Assembly (NCBI GenBank): GCA_003987725.1 | Contig: RXJH01000011.1 | Span: 2,930-66,929 of the forward strand | Length of the DNA stretch: 64,000 nucleotides | Source: Hyphomicrobium sp. | Lineage (GTDB): Bacteria > Pseudomonadota > Alphaproteobacteria > Rhizobiales > Hyphomicrobiaceae | Direction of reading: 5' to 3' | Shown here: one piece after another, positions 28,659-37,605 of the stretch | Layout of the letters: the number at the start of each line of letters is the position of its first letter | Position numbering within the stretch: the first letter of the stretch is position 1 | Position numbers and translations under genes: made by a program | Notes under the pieces: model-generated | Database searches by the model: none | What the model saw: the letters and a program-made list of their open reading frames with translations, nothing else | Told to the model about the DNA's origin: nothing

Positions 28659-30377
28659 ATGGTTTTCTGGCGTAGCAAATCGGAGAAGAAAACCGATGCT
28701 CCGGCTGCTGCCGGGGACGACAGCGCGACCCCGGATAAATCGGCGAACGGGATCAAGCGCAGCGCCGCGGAGGCAGCAACGAATGTCGTGACGCTCGTGA
28801 CGAGCCGTCTTGCGGATCGTCTTGCCGACGTTTCGACAGCGACCGACGACAGCGTGACGAAAGAGCCGAAGACGGCGAAGGACCAGAAGCCCGCAAAAGA
28901 TCTGACGCCGATCAAGCCCATCGAGCAGACCCACTTCTTTGGGCAGAAGCGGGCGATCACGAAAATCCGGACGGCGCTCGAAGCGAGCCGCGGCGAGCAT
29001 CTCGTCATCATGGGGCAACCCGGAACAGGACGTCTCGAACTTGCCGAGTCCATAGCCAAGGACGTCGAGCGGTCGCCGTCGCCGGATTGGATTTACGTCG
29101 TTGATCACGACGCGCCCTCGCGTGCAAAGGGCTTCGTTCTGCCGCCGGGCGACGGAGCGCGCTTCCGCCGCGATGTCCGCGGAGCGACGACGAAGGCGTG
29201 GGCGGCGTTCAACAGGTATCTCAAAAGCGAAGAGCACCGCATCAGCCTCGATCTGCTCGAGGAGGAGATGCGCTATCAGAGCGAGAAGGCCGTCGAGCCA
29301 GTGCGGCGGCGTGCCGAGGCGCAGAACATTGCCGTCGTCAAATCTCTCGACGGTTACGTGTTGGCGCCCATGCACGAAGGCCGAGTCGTCAGATCCGATG
29401 TTTTTCGCGCACTGCCAGATTCGCTGAAACGCAATGTCGAAGCCAAGATCACGGCTTTCGAGGACGAGCTACAATCGATCGTCGCGACGCTTCCCGAAGC
29501 CGAATTCGGCGCGAGCGAGCGGCATGACGCGCTTCTTCGCCAGACGGCGCTCCGGGCAGTGCGGCCGGGTCTCGCTCAGATCAAGAAATCCTATCCAGAG
29601 AATGCCTCCATCGCCGCGGCACTCGACGCGATCGAAGAAACATTCATGACATTGGCCGTGCGCAGCGTCGGTGCGGAACGGAATGCCCCGACTGTCCTGC
29701 TCGATTGCGACGACGGGCATTTTTACGATCCATCGGTCCGCACCCGCGTCGTCGTCGCACGGAACGCCTCAGCTTCCGATCTGCTTGGAGAGATCAGCCG
29801 CGACGCGCTGGGCGTGCCCGTGCTTCTTCCAGGCGATCTCATGCGCGCCGGATCGGGCATCGTCATCATCGAGGCGTGGAAGCTTGCCGCCGATCCCACT
29901 ACATGGCTTGCGCTCAGTGCCGCCATTCGCAGCAAAGAGATCGTGCCGATCAACGCCACGGGCGTCGGGATCAAGGCCGATCCGATCCCGCTGCTTGCAA
30001 CCATCGTACTCATCACGGATGCGCAATCGTGGTCGAAGCTCGAAGCCATCGAGCCGGGAGTCGCGCGATACTTTCCGCATGTCGCGAAGCTTGCCGACAC
30101 AGTGCCGATCGCGGACCTCAGCGAGGACGATTTCGCCAAGGGCGCCGCGCGTATGGCGTCGGACCACGGGCTGCGTCCGCTCAACGCGACCGTCGCGCCG
30201 CTGATCTACAAGGATGCCGTGCGGCGCGGGGGCGGACGCGTGTCGCTCGCGGGGATCGCGCTCTTGCATCTTCTGCAGGAAGCCGATGCGATCGCAGCCG
30301 ATCATTCGGCGTCGCAAATCCGGGCGGCAGATCTCACCGAGGCACTGGCCCGGCGCGCCGAAGGTAATGCGCCGTGA
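28659..30377 (+). CDS. Lon-like AAA ATPase lacking the peptidase domain
   Basis: A 572-residue protein. After a low-complexity N-terminus (about 85 residues), residues 90-170 read like the N-terminal AAA part of LonB/AAA_32 proteins: FFGQKRAITKIRTALEASRG, P-loop GQPGTGRLELAE (residues 119-130, Arg in place of the usual Lys, as commonly seen in that family), then YVVDHDAPSRAKGFVLPPGD. A helical insert follows, then the second AAA half with GSGIVIIEAWKL. The protein stops after the helical lid (about residues 520-572), just where Lon-like enzymes continue into the S16 Ser-Lys protease domain, which is absent. The stop codon overlaps the next gene's start. ATG at 28659 is favoured for its spacing from GGGGAGAGG. 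Confidence 0.8.
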   Translation: MVFWRSKSEKKTDAPAAAGDDSATPDKSANGIKRSAAEAATNVVTLVTSRLADRLADVSTATDDSVTKEPKTAKDQKPAKDLTPIKPIEQTHFFGQKRAITKIRTALEASRGEHLVIMGQPGTGRLELAESIAKDVERSPSPDWIYVVDHDAPSRAKGFVLPPGDGARFRRDVRGATTKAWAAFNRYLKSEEHRISLDLLEEEMRYQSEKAVEPVRRRAEAQNIAVVKSLDGYVLAPMHEGRVVRSDVFRALPDSLKRNVEAKITAFEDELQSIVATLPEAEFGASERHDALLRQTALRAVRPGLAQIKKSYPENASIAAALDAIEETFMTLAVRSVGAERNAPTVLLDCDDGHFYDPSVRTRVVVARNASASDLLGEISRDALGVPVLLPGDLMRAGSGIVIIEAWKLAADPTTWLALSAAIRSKEIVPINATGVGIKADPIPLLATIVLITDAQSWSKLEAIEPGVARYFPHVAKLADTVPIADLSEDDFAKGAARMASDHGLRPLNATVAPLIYKDAVRRGGGRVSLAGIALLHLLQEADAIAADHSASQIRAADLTEALARRAEGNAP

Positions 30378-31231
30378 TCGCTCACGTAGCGGAAGCATCG
30401 GAGCTTTCCGGCCGCGTCGTTCTCTGGCTCGACCCGGAAGCGAACTATCCGGCCGCCCGCCTCGAAGCGCCCGTTCGCCTTGCCGCCGCTTATGGGGCCG
30501 AGATCGAAACGGTGGTGGTTTCCGATGGCAGCGCCGGCGAAGCGGAGGGCGTGCCCGTCCGAATGGTTGGACAGTCCGCGCGCGCCGTTCCGGGCGGCTT
30601 CGTCGCACACGAGCGGCGCTTCGAGCTTCTGATGACGCGGTGCCGCCGCGCTGTCGATGAGGTCGGCGCGGCTCACGGCGTCAAGGTGCGCCACACGCTC
30701 GCTTCAGGCGATGCCGTCGACCGGATCTCGGAGATGTGCGACGAGCGCGGGCCCTGGAACATCGTCGCGCTGGCGCGCATGCCCGCCGCCCGCAGCGACT
30801 CCGTGATCGGCACCCTGCTTGCCAACGTCAGCGGCGCGACGGGTTTTCTGCTCTGCGGCGAGCAGCGATCGAAGCAATCGCGCGTCGTCGTCATCGTCGA
30901 AGATGCGGAGCGCTTGCCGTCGATGCTGCGCGCGGCGGAGCGGCTATCGGCACCGAAGGCTCCCGTGCATATCGTCATCGGCGCCGATACCGCGGATGAC
31001 TACGCCGAGATCGAAGGGCAATCGCGGCTCCTCGTGTCGGAGACGACCTTGCCCATCATCTTCGAGGAAGCGGGGCCGACGTTCGGCGTTCCGGGCGCGC
31101 TGACGGAATTCATCGCGCGGCTGAAGCCGAGCCTGACAATCGGGGTTTTCGGCGGCTCAGCATTGGCCGACGGGCGTGAGCTGGCGCGGGCGTCCGTCGT
31201 TGCGCGCACCCCGATCCTTCTCGTCCGCTAG
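30374..31231 (+). CDS. Tandem universal-stress-protein-like partner of the Lon-like ATPase
   Basis: A 285-residue soluble protein with two alpha/beta halves. The first begins SGRVVLWLDPEANYPAARLE and reaches EMCDERGPWNIVALAR; the second begins SRVVVIVEDAERLPSMLRAA and ends SVVARTPILLVR. This strand-helix rhythm resembles tandem UspA Rossmann-like domains, but the ATP-binding G-x2-G-x9-G motif is not apparent. It starts with GTG at 30374, overlapping the upstream stop by four bases, so the pair must be co-translated. It may be a regulator or substrate adaptor of the ATPase; that is inference from coupling. Confidence 0.7.
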   Translation: MIAHVAEASELSGRVVLWLDPEANYPAARLEAPVRLAAAYGAEIETVVVSDGSAGEAEGVPVRMVGQSARAVPGGFVAHERRFELLMTRCRRAVDEVGAAHGVKVRHTLASGDAVDRISEMCDERGPWNIVALARMPAARSDSVIGTLLANVSGATGFLLCGEQRSKQSRVVVIVEDAERLPSMLRAAERLSAPKAPVHIVIGADTADDYAEIEGQSRLLVSETTLPIIFEEAGPTFGVPGALTEFIARLKPSLTIGVFGGSALADGRELARASVVARTPILLVR

Positions 31232-31245
31232 AGCCGGGGCTCGTT

Positions 31246-32235
31246 CTACGGGCTGACGGCCGGATGAAAGAATTCGGGACCGGAGCCGATGATCAATGGA
31301 TCGCGTTTACCGATGGCGCCGAGGTCGCGGCCTTCGTATTCGACCGACAGCAGAATATGGCGAATGGTTTCGAGACGGGCGCGGCGCTGGTCGTTGGCAC
31401 GCACGACCGTCCAGGGTGCCGTGGCCGTGTTGGTGAAGCGGAACATCTCGATTTCGGCGCGCGTGTAATCGTCGTACTTGTCGAGCGAGGCGAGATCGAC
31501 GGACGATAGCTTCCATTGCTTCAACGGATTTTTCGCCCGCTCGTAGAAGCGCTTCAACTGCATCTCGCGGCCGATTGTCAGATAATATTTGAAGAGCTTG
31601 ATGCCGTCGCGGATGAGGAGGCCCTCGAATTCGGGTGCCTCGCGGAGGAAGACGGCGAGCTGGTCAGGCGTGCAGAAGCCCATCACCCGTTCGACGCCGG
31701 CGCGGTTGTACCAGGAGCGGTCGAAGAGGACGATTTCGCCGGCGGTCGGGAGGTGGGCCGCATAGCGCTGAAAGTAGAGCTGGCCGCGTTCCGTTTCCGT
31801 CGGCTTCGGCAGAGCGACGGTGCGGGTGTTGCGCGGGTTCATGTGTTCGTTGAAGGCCTTGATGCAGGAGCCTTTGCCAGATCCATCGCGGCCTTCATAA
31901 AGGCAAAGAATACGGTTGCCGGCTTTGAGATTATGCTTCTGCAGCTTCATCAGCTCGATCTGCAGCGCCTGCAGTTCTTCCTCGTACTCTTCCCGCTTCA
32001 AGCGCTTGTCGTAGGGATAGCCGCCGGAGCGCATCGAGGCGTCTTCGATCTCTTCCGGCAGTTTCGGAGGATCGAGCGAATAGCCTTTGGGCAAGGTCGA
32101 CGTGTGGTCATCTTCGGATGACTTAAGGGGACGACCCGAGCCGTCGTGGCTGGAGCTGACGGTGGCGGCCTCATCGGTCAGCGGTTCGAACCTCGGCTCG
32201 TCAGGCTTTTTGTCTTTGTGCTTGTTCTTACCCAT
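31246..32235 (-). CDS. ppk2: Polyphosphate kinase 2 family protein
   Basis: A 329-residue P-loop kinase of the PPK2 class. It has Walker A YEGRDGSGKGSCIKAF, the lid and Walker B region FDRSWYNRAGVERVMGF, and the conserved RFYERAKNPLKQWKLSSVD and DDYTRAEIEMF segments. It transfers phosphate between polyphosphate and nucleotides. The N-terminal 75 residues are charged and low complexity. ATG at 32235 (MGKNKHKDKK) is preferred over a long upstream frame that crosses the gcrA terminator. It is convergent with the USP-like gene. Confidence 0.93.
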   Translation of the reverse strand: MGKNKHKDKKPDEPRFEPLTDEAATVSSSHDGSGRPLKSSEDDHTSTLPKGYSLDPPKLPEEIEDASMRSGGYPYDKRLKREEYEEELQALQIELMKLQKHNLKAGNRILCLYEGRDGSGKGSCIKAFNEHMNPRNTRTVALPKPTETERGQLYFQRYAAHLPTAGEIVLFDRSWYNRAGVERVMGFCTPDQLAVFLREAPEFEGLLIRDGIKLFKYYLTIGREMQLKRFYERAKNPLKQWKLSSVDLASLDKYDDYTRAEIEMFRFTNTATAPWTVVRANDQRRARLETIRHILLSVEYEGRDLGAIGKRDPLIIGSGPEFFHPAVSP

Positions 32236-32341
32236 TACAATCTCCGTCGCCGGACAACCGGGGCATGAGCCTAGCACGGGCGCGCGGCGGGGCAGCAAAG
32301 CGTATGGCCGAATGGTCAATCGCTCCTGACGCAGATACGAG

Positions 32342-32375
32342 AAAACCAGCAGCCGCCCCCGCGGCTGCTGGTTTT
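32342..32375 (-). terminator. Strong intrinsic terminator of gcrA
   Basis: A perfect 15-bp stem (32342-32356 with 32361-32375) and a CCCC loop on the + strand, with AAAA before and TTTT after, works in either direction. It lies between the gcrA stop and the ppk2 start on the minus strand, so it insulates ppk2 from gcrA. Confidence 0.93.
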
Positions 32376-32423
32376 CTCTCTTCTTCCACCGGCCAAGCCC
32401 CCCGGCACGCCGGTGGTTAAATG

Positions 32424-32984
32424 TCAGGCCCGCTGCTTGGTCGGGTCGGAGCCGGCGATGGCGGGAGCCGGCAGGCTCGCCGTGATCGGCTCGACATCCG
32501 TGCGCTCGCGGCGGCGCGGTGCAACGGGCTGGAAGGCGCGCCGGGCATGCACTTCGCAATAGGGAAGCAACGGCACCTTGGCGCGGCCACAGAAATGGAA
32601 CTCAGAGGTTTGCGGATCGCCGATCGGCCAACGGCAGCTGCATTCGCCCAGCGTCTGAATGGTTTTTCTTTCGGCGACAGGAATTTCGATCTCTTCCGCA
32701 GGCGCCACGTAAGCTTCGGCGTCTAGATAGAGTGCCCGCACGGCAGGATTTCCGGTTTGTGCGAAGCGCTGCTTCACCGGGCGCTTCGTATTTGCCAACC
32801 GGGTGCGGGGCCGGTGCGATTTCATTCGTGACGTCGTCGCCCGGCCGGATAAACCAAGCCGGTGCACTTTGCCGATGACGGCATTGCGCGTCACGCTTCC
32901 AAGGCGGCCTGCGATCTGGCTCGCGCTCAGCCCTTCGGACCAAAGCCTTTTTAAAAGGTCCACGCGCTCATCAGTCCAAGACAT
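32424..32984 (-). CDS. gcrA: Cell-cycle regulator GcrA
   Basis: A 186-residue protein with the diagnostic N-terminus MSWTDERVDLLKRLWSEGLS, followed by SASQIAGRLGSVTRNAVIGK. The C-terminal sigma-interaction module contains CSCRWPIGDPQ and FHFCGRAKVPLLPYCEVHA. GcrA binds RNA polymerase sigma-70 and activates genes with CcrM-methylated GANTC promoters. The upstream 590-bp non-coding region contains its promoter. It is monocistronic, ended by the terminator at 32342. Confidence 0.97.
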   Translation of the reverse strand: MSWTDERVDLLKRLWSEGLSASQIAGRLGSVTRNAVIGKVHRLGLSGRATTSRMKSHRPRTRLANTKRPVKQRFAQTGNPAVRALYLDAEAYVAPAEEIEIPVAERKTIQTLGECSCRWPIGDPQTSEFHFCGRAKVPLLPYCEVHARRAFQPVAPRRRERTDVEPITASLPAPAIAGSDPTKQRA

Positions 32985-33478
32985 CCGTCGATTGCTCCCT
33001 CTCGAGCCGCATCAGCGGCGGTGCACCCCCCGGTGCCCGCAGTTACCCGGCCGCAATCGAGCCCCTGCCAACGCGTGCGAACGAACACGACGCGACGGCG
33101 GAGGACGACGGTCCCAACCGGTTTACAAACGCAAAAAACTTGAGGAGACGCAGAACAGAAACGCGCACGAGACACGGGCAGTCCGCTGACAAGCGGTTAG
33201 CCCAAGGCGCGGTCGAGGCCGATACACAACCGAACAAGAGCGGCTAGCGCCGCCATATGTCGTGGCCTGACAAGCATAAGTTACAACATGCTGAATCCCG
33301 TCTACAAGCCAGAGCTGCAAGCTTGAGGGTATTGACAGGGAGAAGTGGCGACTGCGCCACAGACGATTCGCGCCAGGGGATATGTCTGATTTCGGTGCGC
33401 CATAGCCCCTATTTCAACCATAAGGACGTGGCGCTGGCAATTCGGCCCGTGAAGCCGAGGGGTGAAACCGAGCATTTA

Positions 33479-33507
33479 TTGACAGCTTTGCCGGGGAGCG
33501 TTATCAG
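33479..33507 (+). promoter_or_regulatory. Candidate promoter upstream of argD
   Basis: A consensus TTGACA (33479-33484) and TTATCA (33502-33507) are separated by 17 bases. Transcription would start near 33514, about 60 bases before argD. Confidence 0.5.
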
Positions 33508-33519
33508 GGGTTGTGATTG

Positions 33520-33544
33520 AGCCGCCGGAATTGGGCGGCTTTTT
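33520..33544 (+). terminator. Terminator-like hairpin in the argD leader
   Basis: GCCGCC (33521-33526) pairs with GGCGGC (33534-33539), with an extra A-T pair, and is followed by TTTTT. It lies between the candidate promoter and the argD start. It could end a transcript arriving from upstream, or act early in the argD leader; the latter would place it within about 10 nt of the predicted start site, which is unusually close. Confidence 0.55.
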
Positions 33545-33573
33545 GATTTTCTGCTCAGGGTTATCCACGAACC

Positions 33574-34824
33574 ATGTCTTCTTCCCCCGCAGCGCTGGGG
33601 AAAGCCTCCCGTAGCGCTTCCGAGACCAGCGGACAGTCAACGGCTGTGATGGGCACATATGCCCGTCAGGACATCGTTTTTGTGCGCGGCGAGGGCTGTT
33701 GGCTGATCGCCGAGAGCGGCGAGCGCTATCTCGATTTCGGATCCGGCGTCGCCGTCAATTCGCTCGGTCATGCGCATCCGCAACTCGTCGCGGCGCTGAA
33801 GACACAGGCCGAGAAGCTGTGGCACACCTCGAACCTGTACCGGGTCGAGGGTCAGGAGACCGTCGCCGATAAGCTGACGCGGCTGACGTTCGCGGAACGC
33901 ATCTTCTTCTGCAATTCGGGCGCGGAAGCCTGCGAGGGCGCGATCAAGGTCGCACGCCGCTATCATTATGTGTCGGGTCAGCCCGAGCGCCGGCGCATCA
34001 TCGCTTTTCGCGGCGCCTTTCATGGGCGGACTCTGGCAACGCTCGCTGCTGCCGGGAACGAGAAGTATCTCGAAGGCTTCGGGCCGACGGCCGACGGCTT
34101 CGATCACGTCGACCTCGGGGATCTCGATGCGCTCGAGGCCCAGATCGGGCCGGAGACGGCGGCGATCATGCTTGAGCCCATTCAGGGCGAGGGTGGCGTC
34201 AGGGCCGTTTCGCCGGAATTCCTGAAAGCCGTTCGCGAACTTTGCGACAAGCACGGGTTATTGCTTGTGCTCGACGAGGTTCAGACCGGCATGGGGCGGA
34301 CGGGTAAACTGTTCGCGCACGAATGGGCCGGCGTCACGCCCGACGTCATGGCGATTGCGAAGGGCTTCGGCGGCGGATTCCCCGTCGGCGCGGTGCTGGC
34401 GACGGCGGAAGCCGCCAAGGGCATGACGCCCGGCACCCATGGCTCAACGTTCGGCGGCAATCCGCTGGCGATGGCCGTCGCGTCGACGGTTCTCGACGTC
34501 ATCGCGGAGCCCGGGTTCCTCGAAGCCGTGCAGATGAAAACATTGCGCCTCAAGCAGGGCCTCGAAGGCCTCAAGGATCAGCACGCGGGGATCGTCGAAG
34601 AGGTTCGCGGCGCGGGTCTCTTGATGGGACTGAAACTGAAATCCGGTGTCACGCCAGCTCAGGTCGTCAAAGCGGCCAACGAGGAGAAGCTTCTCATCGT
34701 CGGGGCCGGAGACAATAGCGTCCGCGTGCTTCCACCCCTCATCGCGACCGAGGAAGAGATTGGCGAAGGGGTCAGAGCCCTGTCGCGCGCTCTCGCGCGT
34801 GTCGCCGGCGAGACGTCCCCATGA
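33574..34824 (+). CDS. argD: Acetylornithine aminotransferase
   Basis: A 416-residue class III PLP aminotransferase. It has [35 protein letters not shown], the PLP aspartate region [19 protein letters not shown] and the Schiff-base lysine in [14 protein letters not shown]. It makes N-acetylornithine in arginine synthesis and may also act as DapC. It heads an argD-argF-hslO operon, with its stop overlapping the argF start (ATGA). Confidence 0.96.
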   Translation: MSSSPAALGKASRSASETSGQSTAVMGTYARQDIVFVRGEGCWLIAESGERYLDFGSGVAVNSLGHAHPQLVAALKTQAEKLWHTSNLYRVEGQETVADKLTRLTFAERIFFCNSGAEACEGAIKVARRYHYVSGQPERRRIIAFRGAFHGRTLATLAAAGNEKYLEGFGPTADGFDHVDLGDLDALEAQIGPETAAIMLEPIQGEGGVRAVSPEFLKAVRELCDKHGLLLVLDEVQTGMGRTGKLFAHEWAGVTPDVMAIAKGFGGGFPVGAVLATAEAAKGMTPGTHGSTFGGNPLAMAVASTVLDVIAEPGFLEAVQMKTLRLKQGLEGLKDQHAGIVEEVRGAGLLMGLKLKSGVTPAQVVKAANEEKLLIVGAGDNSVRVLPPLIATEEEIGEGVRALSRALARVAGETSP

Positions 34825-35804
34825 CCGTACATTCGAAAGAGCGGGAGAAAGCTCCGCAAGTCATGACCACGAAACCTCCCGTCCGAACCGTCCGGCATTT
34901 TCTCGATATCGCCGATCTCGACAGCAAGACGCTGCGCGGGATCATCGACGCGGCGCATGCGATGAAAAAGGCCGGCAAACGTGTGCCAGCCAATCTGCGG
35001 CCGAAGAACGTCGAAGACCTCGTCCTCGTGCTGATCTTCGAGAAGCCTTCGACGCGGACGCGCGTTTCGTTCGATGTCGCAATGCGCCAGCTCGGCGGCG
35101 GCGCGCTGACGCTGAACCATACCGATCTGCAGCTCGGCCGCGGTGAATCCGTTGCCGATACGGCGCGCGTTCTCTCGCGCTACGCCGACGGCATCATGAT
35201 CCGCGCCAATGCGCATGCGACGCTCGCCGAGCTTGCCCGTTATTCGACGATCCCCGTGATCAACGGATTGACGGAAAAGAGCCACCCTTGCCAGGTGATG
35301 GCCGACATTCAGACGTTCGAGGAACACCTCGGACCGATCGCGGGCAAGTCGGTCGCCTGGGTCGGAGACGGTAACAACGTCGCGGTTTCGTGGATGCATG
35401 CGGCCGTCCGTTTCGGCTTCAAGCTGAAACTCGCTTGTCCAAAAGAGCTCTTCCCGGAAGAGGAAGCACTTGCGTGGCTTCGTCGTGAGAAGGGCGACGT
35501 CGAGATCGGAACGGATCCGGTGCATGCGGTCGAAGGCGTCGATTGCGTCGTCACCGATACATGGGTTTCGATGGGACAGTCGGATGCGGCGCGGCGGAAG
35601 AAAATTCTGGCGCCCTATGCCGTCAACGCGAAGCTCATGAGCAAGGCGGCCAAGAACGCGATCTTCATGCACTGCCTGCCAGCCTATCGCGGACACGAAG
35701 TCACCGAGGACGTTCTAGAAGGCCCGCAGTCGGTCGTTTTCGACGAAGCCGAGAACCGTCTCCATGCGCAGAAAGCCATTCTTGCATGGTGCTTCGGCGC
35801 CTAA
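34821..35804 (+). CDS. argF: Ornithine carbamoyltransferase
   Basis: A 327-residue carbamoyltransferase. It has the carbamoyl-phosphate loop [22 protein letters not shown] and the ornithine-binding [11 protein letters not shown] near the C-terminus. It converts ornithine and carbamoyl phosphate to citrulline. It overlaps argD by four bases and is followed by hslO after 15 bases. An alternative start 14 codons downstream ([13 protein letters not shown]) matches the usual N-terminus well. Confidence 0.97.
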   Translation: MTVHSKEREKAPQVMTTKPPVRTVRHFLDIADLDSKTLRGIIDAAHAMKKAGKRVPANLRPKNVEDLVLVLIFEKPSTRTRVSFDVAMRQLGGGALTLNHTDLQLGRGESVADTARVLSRYADGIMIRANAHATLAELARYSTIPVINGLTEKSHPCQVMADIQTFEEHLGPIAGKSVAWVGDGNNVAVSWMHAAVRFGFKLKLACPKELFPEEEALAWLRREKGDVEIGTDPVHAVEGVDCVVTDTWVSMGQSDAARRKKILAPYAVNAKLMSKAAKNAIFMHCLPAYRGHEVTEDVLEGPQSVVFDEAENRLHAQKAILAWCFGA

Positions 35805-35819
35805 GGGCTTGTCTCACCG

Positions 35820-36782
35820 ATGCCGGTTGACACTCCACCAACGCCGCCCGCGATACCGATAGACGACGTCGTCGTCGCTTTTCGCACGCAGAATTCCAAC
35901 ATCCGCGGCCGGCTGGTGCGGCTCGGAGCAACACTCGACGCCATCGTCGCACCGCATGCGATGCCAGACCTTCCGGGCCGGGCGCTGTCGGAAGCGCTGG
36001 CGCTGGCGGCGCTCTGCGGATCGGCCTTGCCGCAAGGGGGCAACCTCAATCTGCTGACGCGATCGGACGGGCCGGTTTCAATTCTCGTTGCCGACTACAC
36101 CGCAAGCGGACGCCTTAGGGGGTATGCCCGCTACGACGCAAAGAAGATTGCCGAGATTGCGCAAGGTGGAGCGCGGCAGGAGACTGCGGCGGCGCTGGGC
36201 AACGGCCATCTCGCGATCACGCTCGATTCCGGTCCGGGACAGGAGCGCTATCAAGGCGTGCTCGCTTTCGAGGCGGCGCCGCTTTCGGCAACGGCGGCGG
36301 CTTATTTTCAGCAACGCGAAAATCTGCCGACATTCATCCGGACCGCGGTCGCGGAGCATTACGTGGCGCCAAAGCAAGCGTCGCAGTCGGACGTGCGCTG
36401 GCACCGGCGAGCGGGCGGTCTCATGGTGCAAAGCGTCGGGGCTTCGCACGATGAAGGCGGGTCGGATGCCGACGATGACTGGAAGCGCGTCGAAATGCTT
36501 GCCGCGACGGTCGAAGATCTCGAACTGCTCGACCCGGGCTTGACCGTCGAGCGGCTGCTGCTGCGGCTCTTCCATGAAGAGGCCGTCGCCATCGAGCGGG
36601 TCATTCCCCTTTCTTCGTTCTGCCGATGCAGCCGGGAGAAAGTCGAGAACGTGTTGCTCGCATTCGGCGCCAACGAACTGTCCGACATGCTGGACGACAA
36701 CGGTAAGATCGTCGTCACGTGCGAATTCTGTACGGCGCGATATGAGTTCTCGCTCGATGAATTGCGGGCAGCCGGCGGCTGA
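35820..36782 (+). CDS. hslO: Redox-regulated chaperone Hsp33
   Basis: A 320-residue protein with the Hsp33 zinc-binding cysteines: C-x-C in SFCRCSREKVENVLLAFG and C-x2-C in VTCEFCTARYEF near the C-terminus. Oxidation releases zinc and activates the holdase. It follows argF in the same operon, an arrangement seen in other members of the order. Confidence 0.95.
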   Translation: MPVDTPPTPPAIPIDDVVVAFRTQNSNIRGRLVRLGATLDAIVAPHAMPDLPGRALSEALALAALCGSALPQGGNLNLLTRSDGPVSILVADYTASGRLRGYARYDAKKIAEIAQGGARQETAAALGNGHLAITLDSGPGQERYQGVLAFEAAPLSATAAAYFQQRENLPTFIRTAVAEHYVAPKQASQSDVRWHRRAGGLMVQSVGASHDEGGSDADDDWKRVEMLAATVEDLELLDPGLTVERLLLRLFHEEAVAIERVIPLSSFCRCSREKVENVLLAFGANELSDMLDDNGKIVVTCEFCTARYEFSLDELRAAGG

Positions 36783-36818
36783 GTTTCGCTTGCAGGCCAG
36801 CCGAGCAACTGCCTTTCC

Positions 36819-37385
36819 TTATTTGCCGAGGCCGCCGTTCGCGGCTTTACCGACATCGCCGCCCTGATCACGCGGGTCGCCGCTTTGCGGCGCCTTGCCC
36901 GAAACATCGTATTCGGTTTTCGAGCGGGCACTGGCGATCTGAGCGCCATCGAGTTTGCAGCTGCCTGACTTGTCCATCAGGACGAACGCGGGGTTTGGCT
37001 TGTCGACGAATTCCTGTCGCGTGACCTTGCCGTCGCCGTTCTGATCGAAATACTTGAGGTCCGCGGTGACGAACATCTTGTCGATCTTGGTCAGATTGTT
37101 CCACTCGCTCGCGTCGAGTGAATCGTCGTGATCGGTGTCGGCGCTGTTGAAGAGATCTTCGGCGTAGGACTTCCACTCGTTGCAGGTCACGACGTTGTCG
37201 TGGTTGAGATCCCAGCTTCCCGCAGCTTGCAAATAGGCGCGGTCGATTTCCGAGATCGAGTTCCCTCCCCCGAAGGGATTGATCGAGCCGATGGTCGGCA
37301 CCGAGGCCGTCGAGCATCCGGTGAGCGCGAGAGCGGCGGTCATGGCGCAAGCCGAGGCGTTGAGAAGTTGCAAGCGTTTGGTCAT
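36819..37385 (-). CDS. EF-hand calcium-binding lipoprotein
   Basis: A 188-residue protein with a lipoprotein signal peptide ending LALTGCSTAS. Three complete EF-hand loops (DLNHDNVVTCNEW, DTDHDDSLDASEW, DQNGDGKVTRQEF) are followed by a degenerate fourth (DKSGSCKLDGAQI). The N-terminal signal and the glycine-rich tail suggest an outer-membrane-anchored periplasmic calcium-binding protein. Partner and role are not visible; it stands alone between hslO and argE. Confidence 0.88.
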   Translation of the reverse strand: MTKRLQLLNASACAMTAALALTGCSTASVPTIGSINPFGGGNSISEIDRAYLQAAGSWDLNHDNVVTCNEWKSYAEDLFNSADTDHDDSLDASEWNNLTKIDKMFVTADLKYFDQNGDGKVTRQEFVDKPNPAFVLMDKSGSCKLDGAQIASARSKTEYDVSGKAPQSGDPRDQGGDVGKAANGGLGK

Positions 37386-37605
37386 TGGCCCGTCTCTAAA
37401 ATTGGCGAAGGCTCGGCGGCTCGAAGGCTCGAGTGATTGGTACGCTCAAGAGTGGGCCAGAAGCACGGCGGTCCGCGAAGAAAGTCGTGGGTTTGCAAGA
37501 TTGTCGCACGGTATGTCGTAGGCAAGTCACACTGTTTCGGGCGTCGCTTAACCTATTGCGGCGCATTGAGTTTCGCCGCGGTGCGGTAGGACTTGGCCGT
37601 TATTC

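Larger units (their letters stand above)
32985..33573. other. 589-bp divergent region between gcrA and argD
   Basis: No coding frame with a supported start was found. It contains CcrM sites GAATC near 33293 and GATTC near 33364, TTGACA at 33332-33337 followed closely by the inverted repeat GTGGCG-ACTG-CGCCAC (33345-33360), and nearer argD a separate promoter, a hairpin and a DnaA-box-like TTATCCACG (33561-33569). The gcrA side is otherwise featureless GC-rich leader. Confidence 0.5.

Noticed and set aside
29010-29045. Dead P-loop in the Lon-like ATPase (Arg instead of Lys)
   Set aside because: GTGR is commonly seen in AAA_32-type Lon relatives, so this alone does not show loss of ATP binding.
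28544-29059. N-terminal extension of MmcB
   Set aside because: It overlaps the divergent ATPase gene and its promoter; MTEDRPSATN at 28543 is the natural start.
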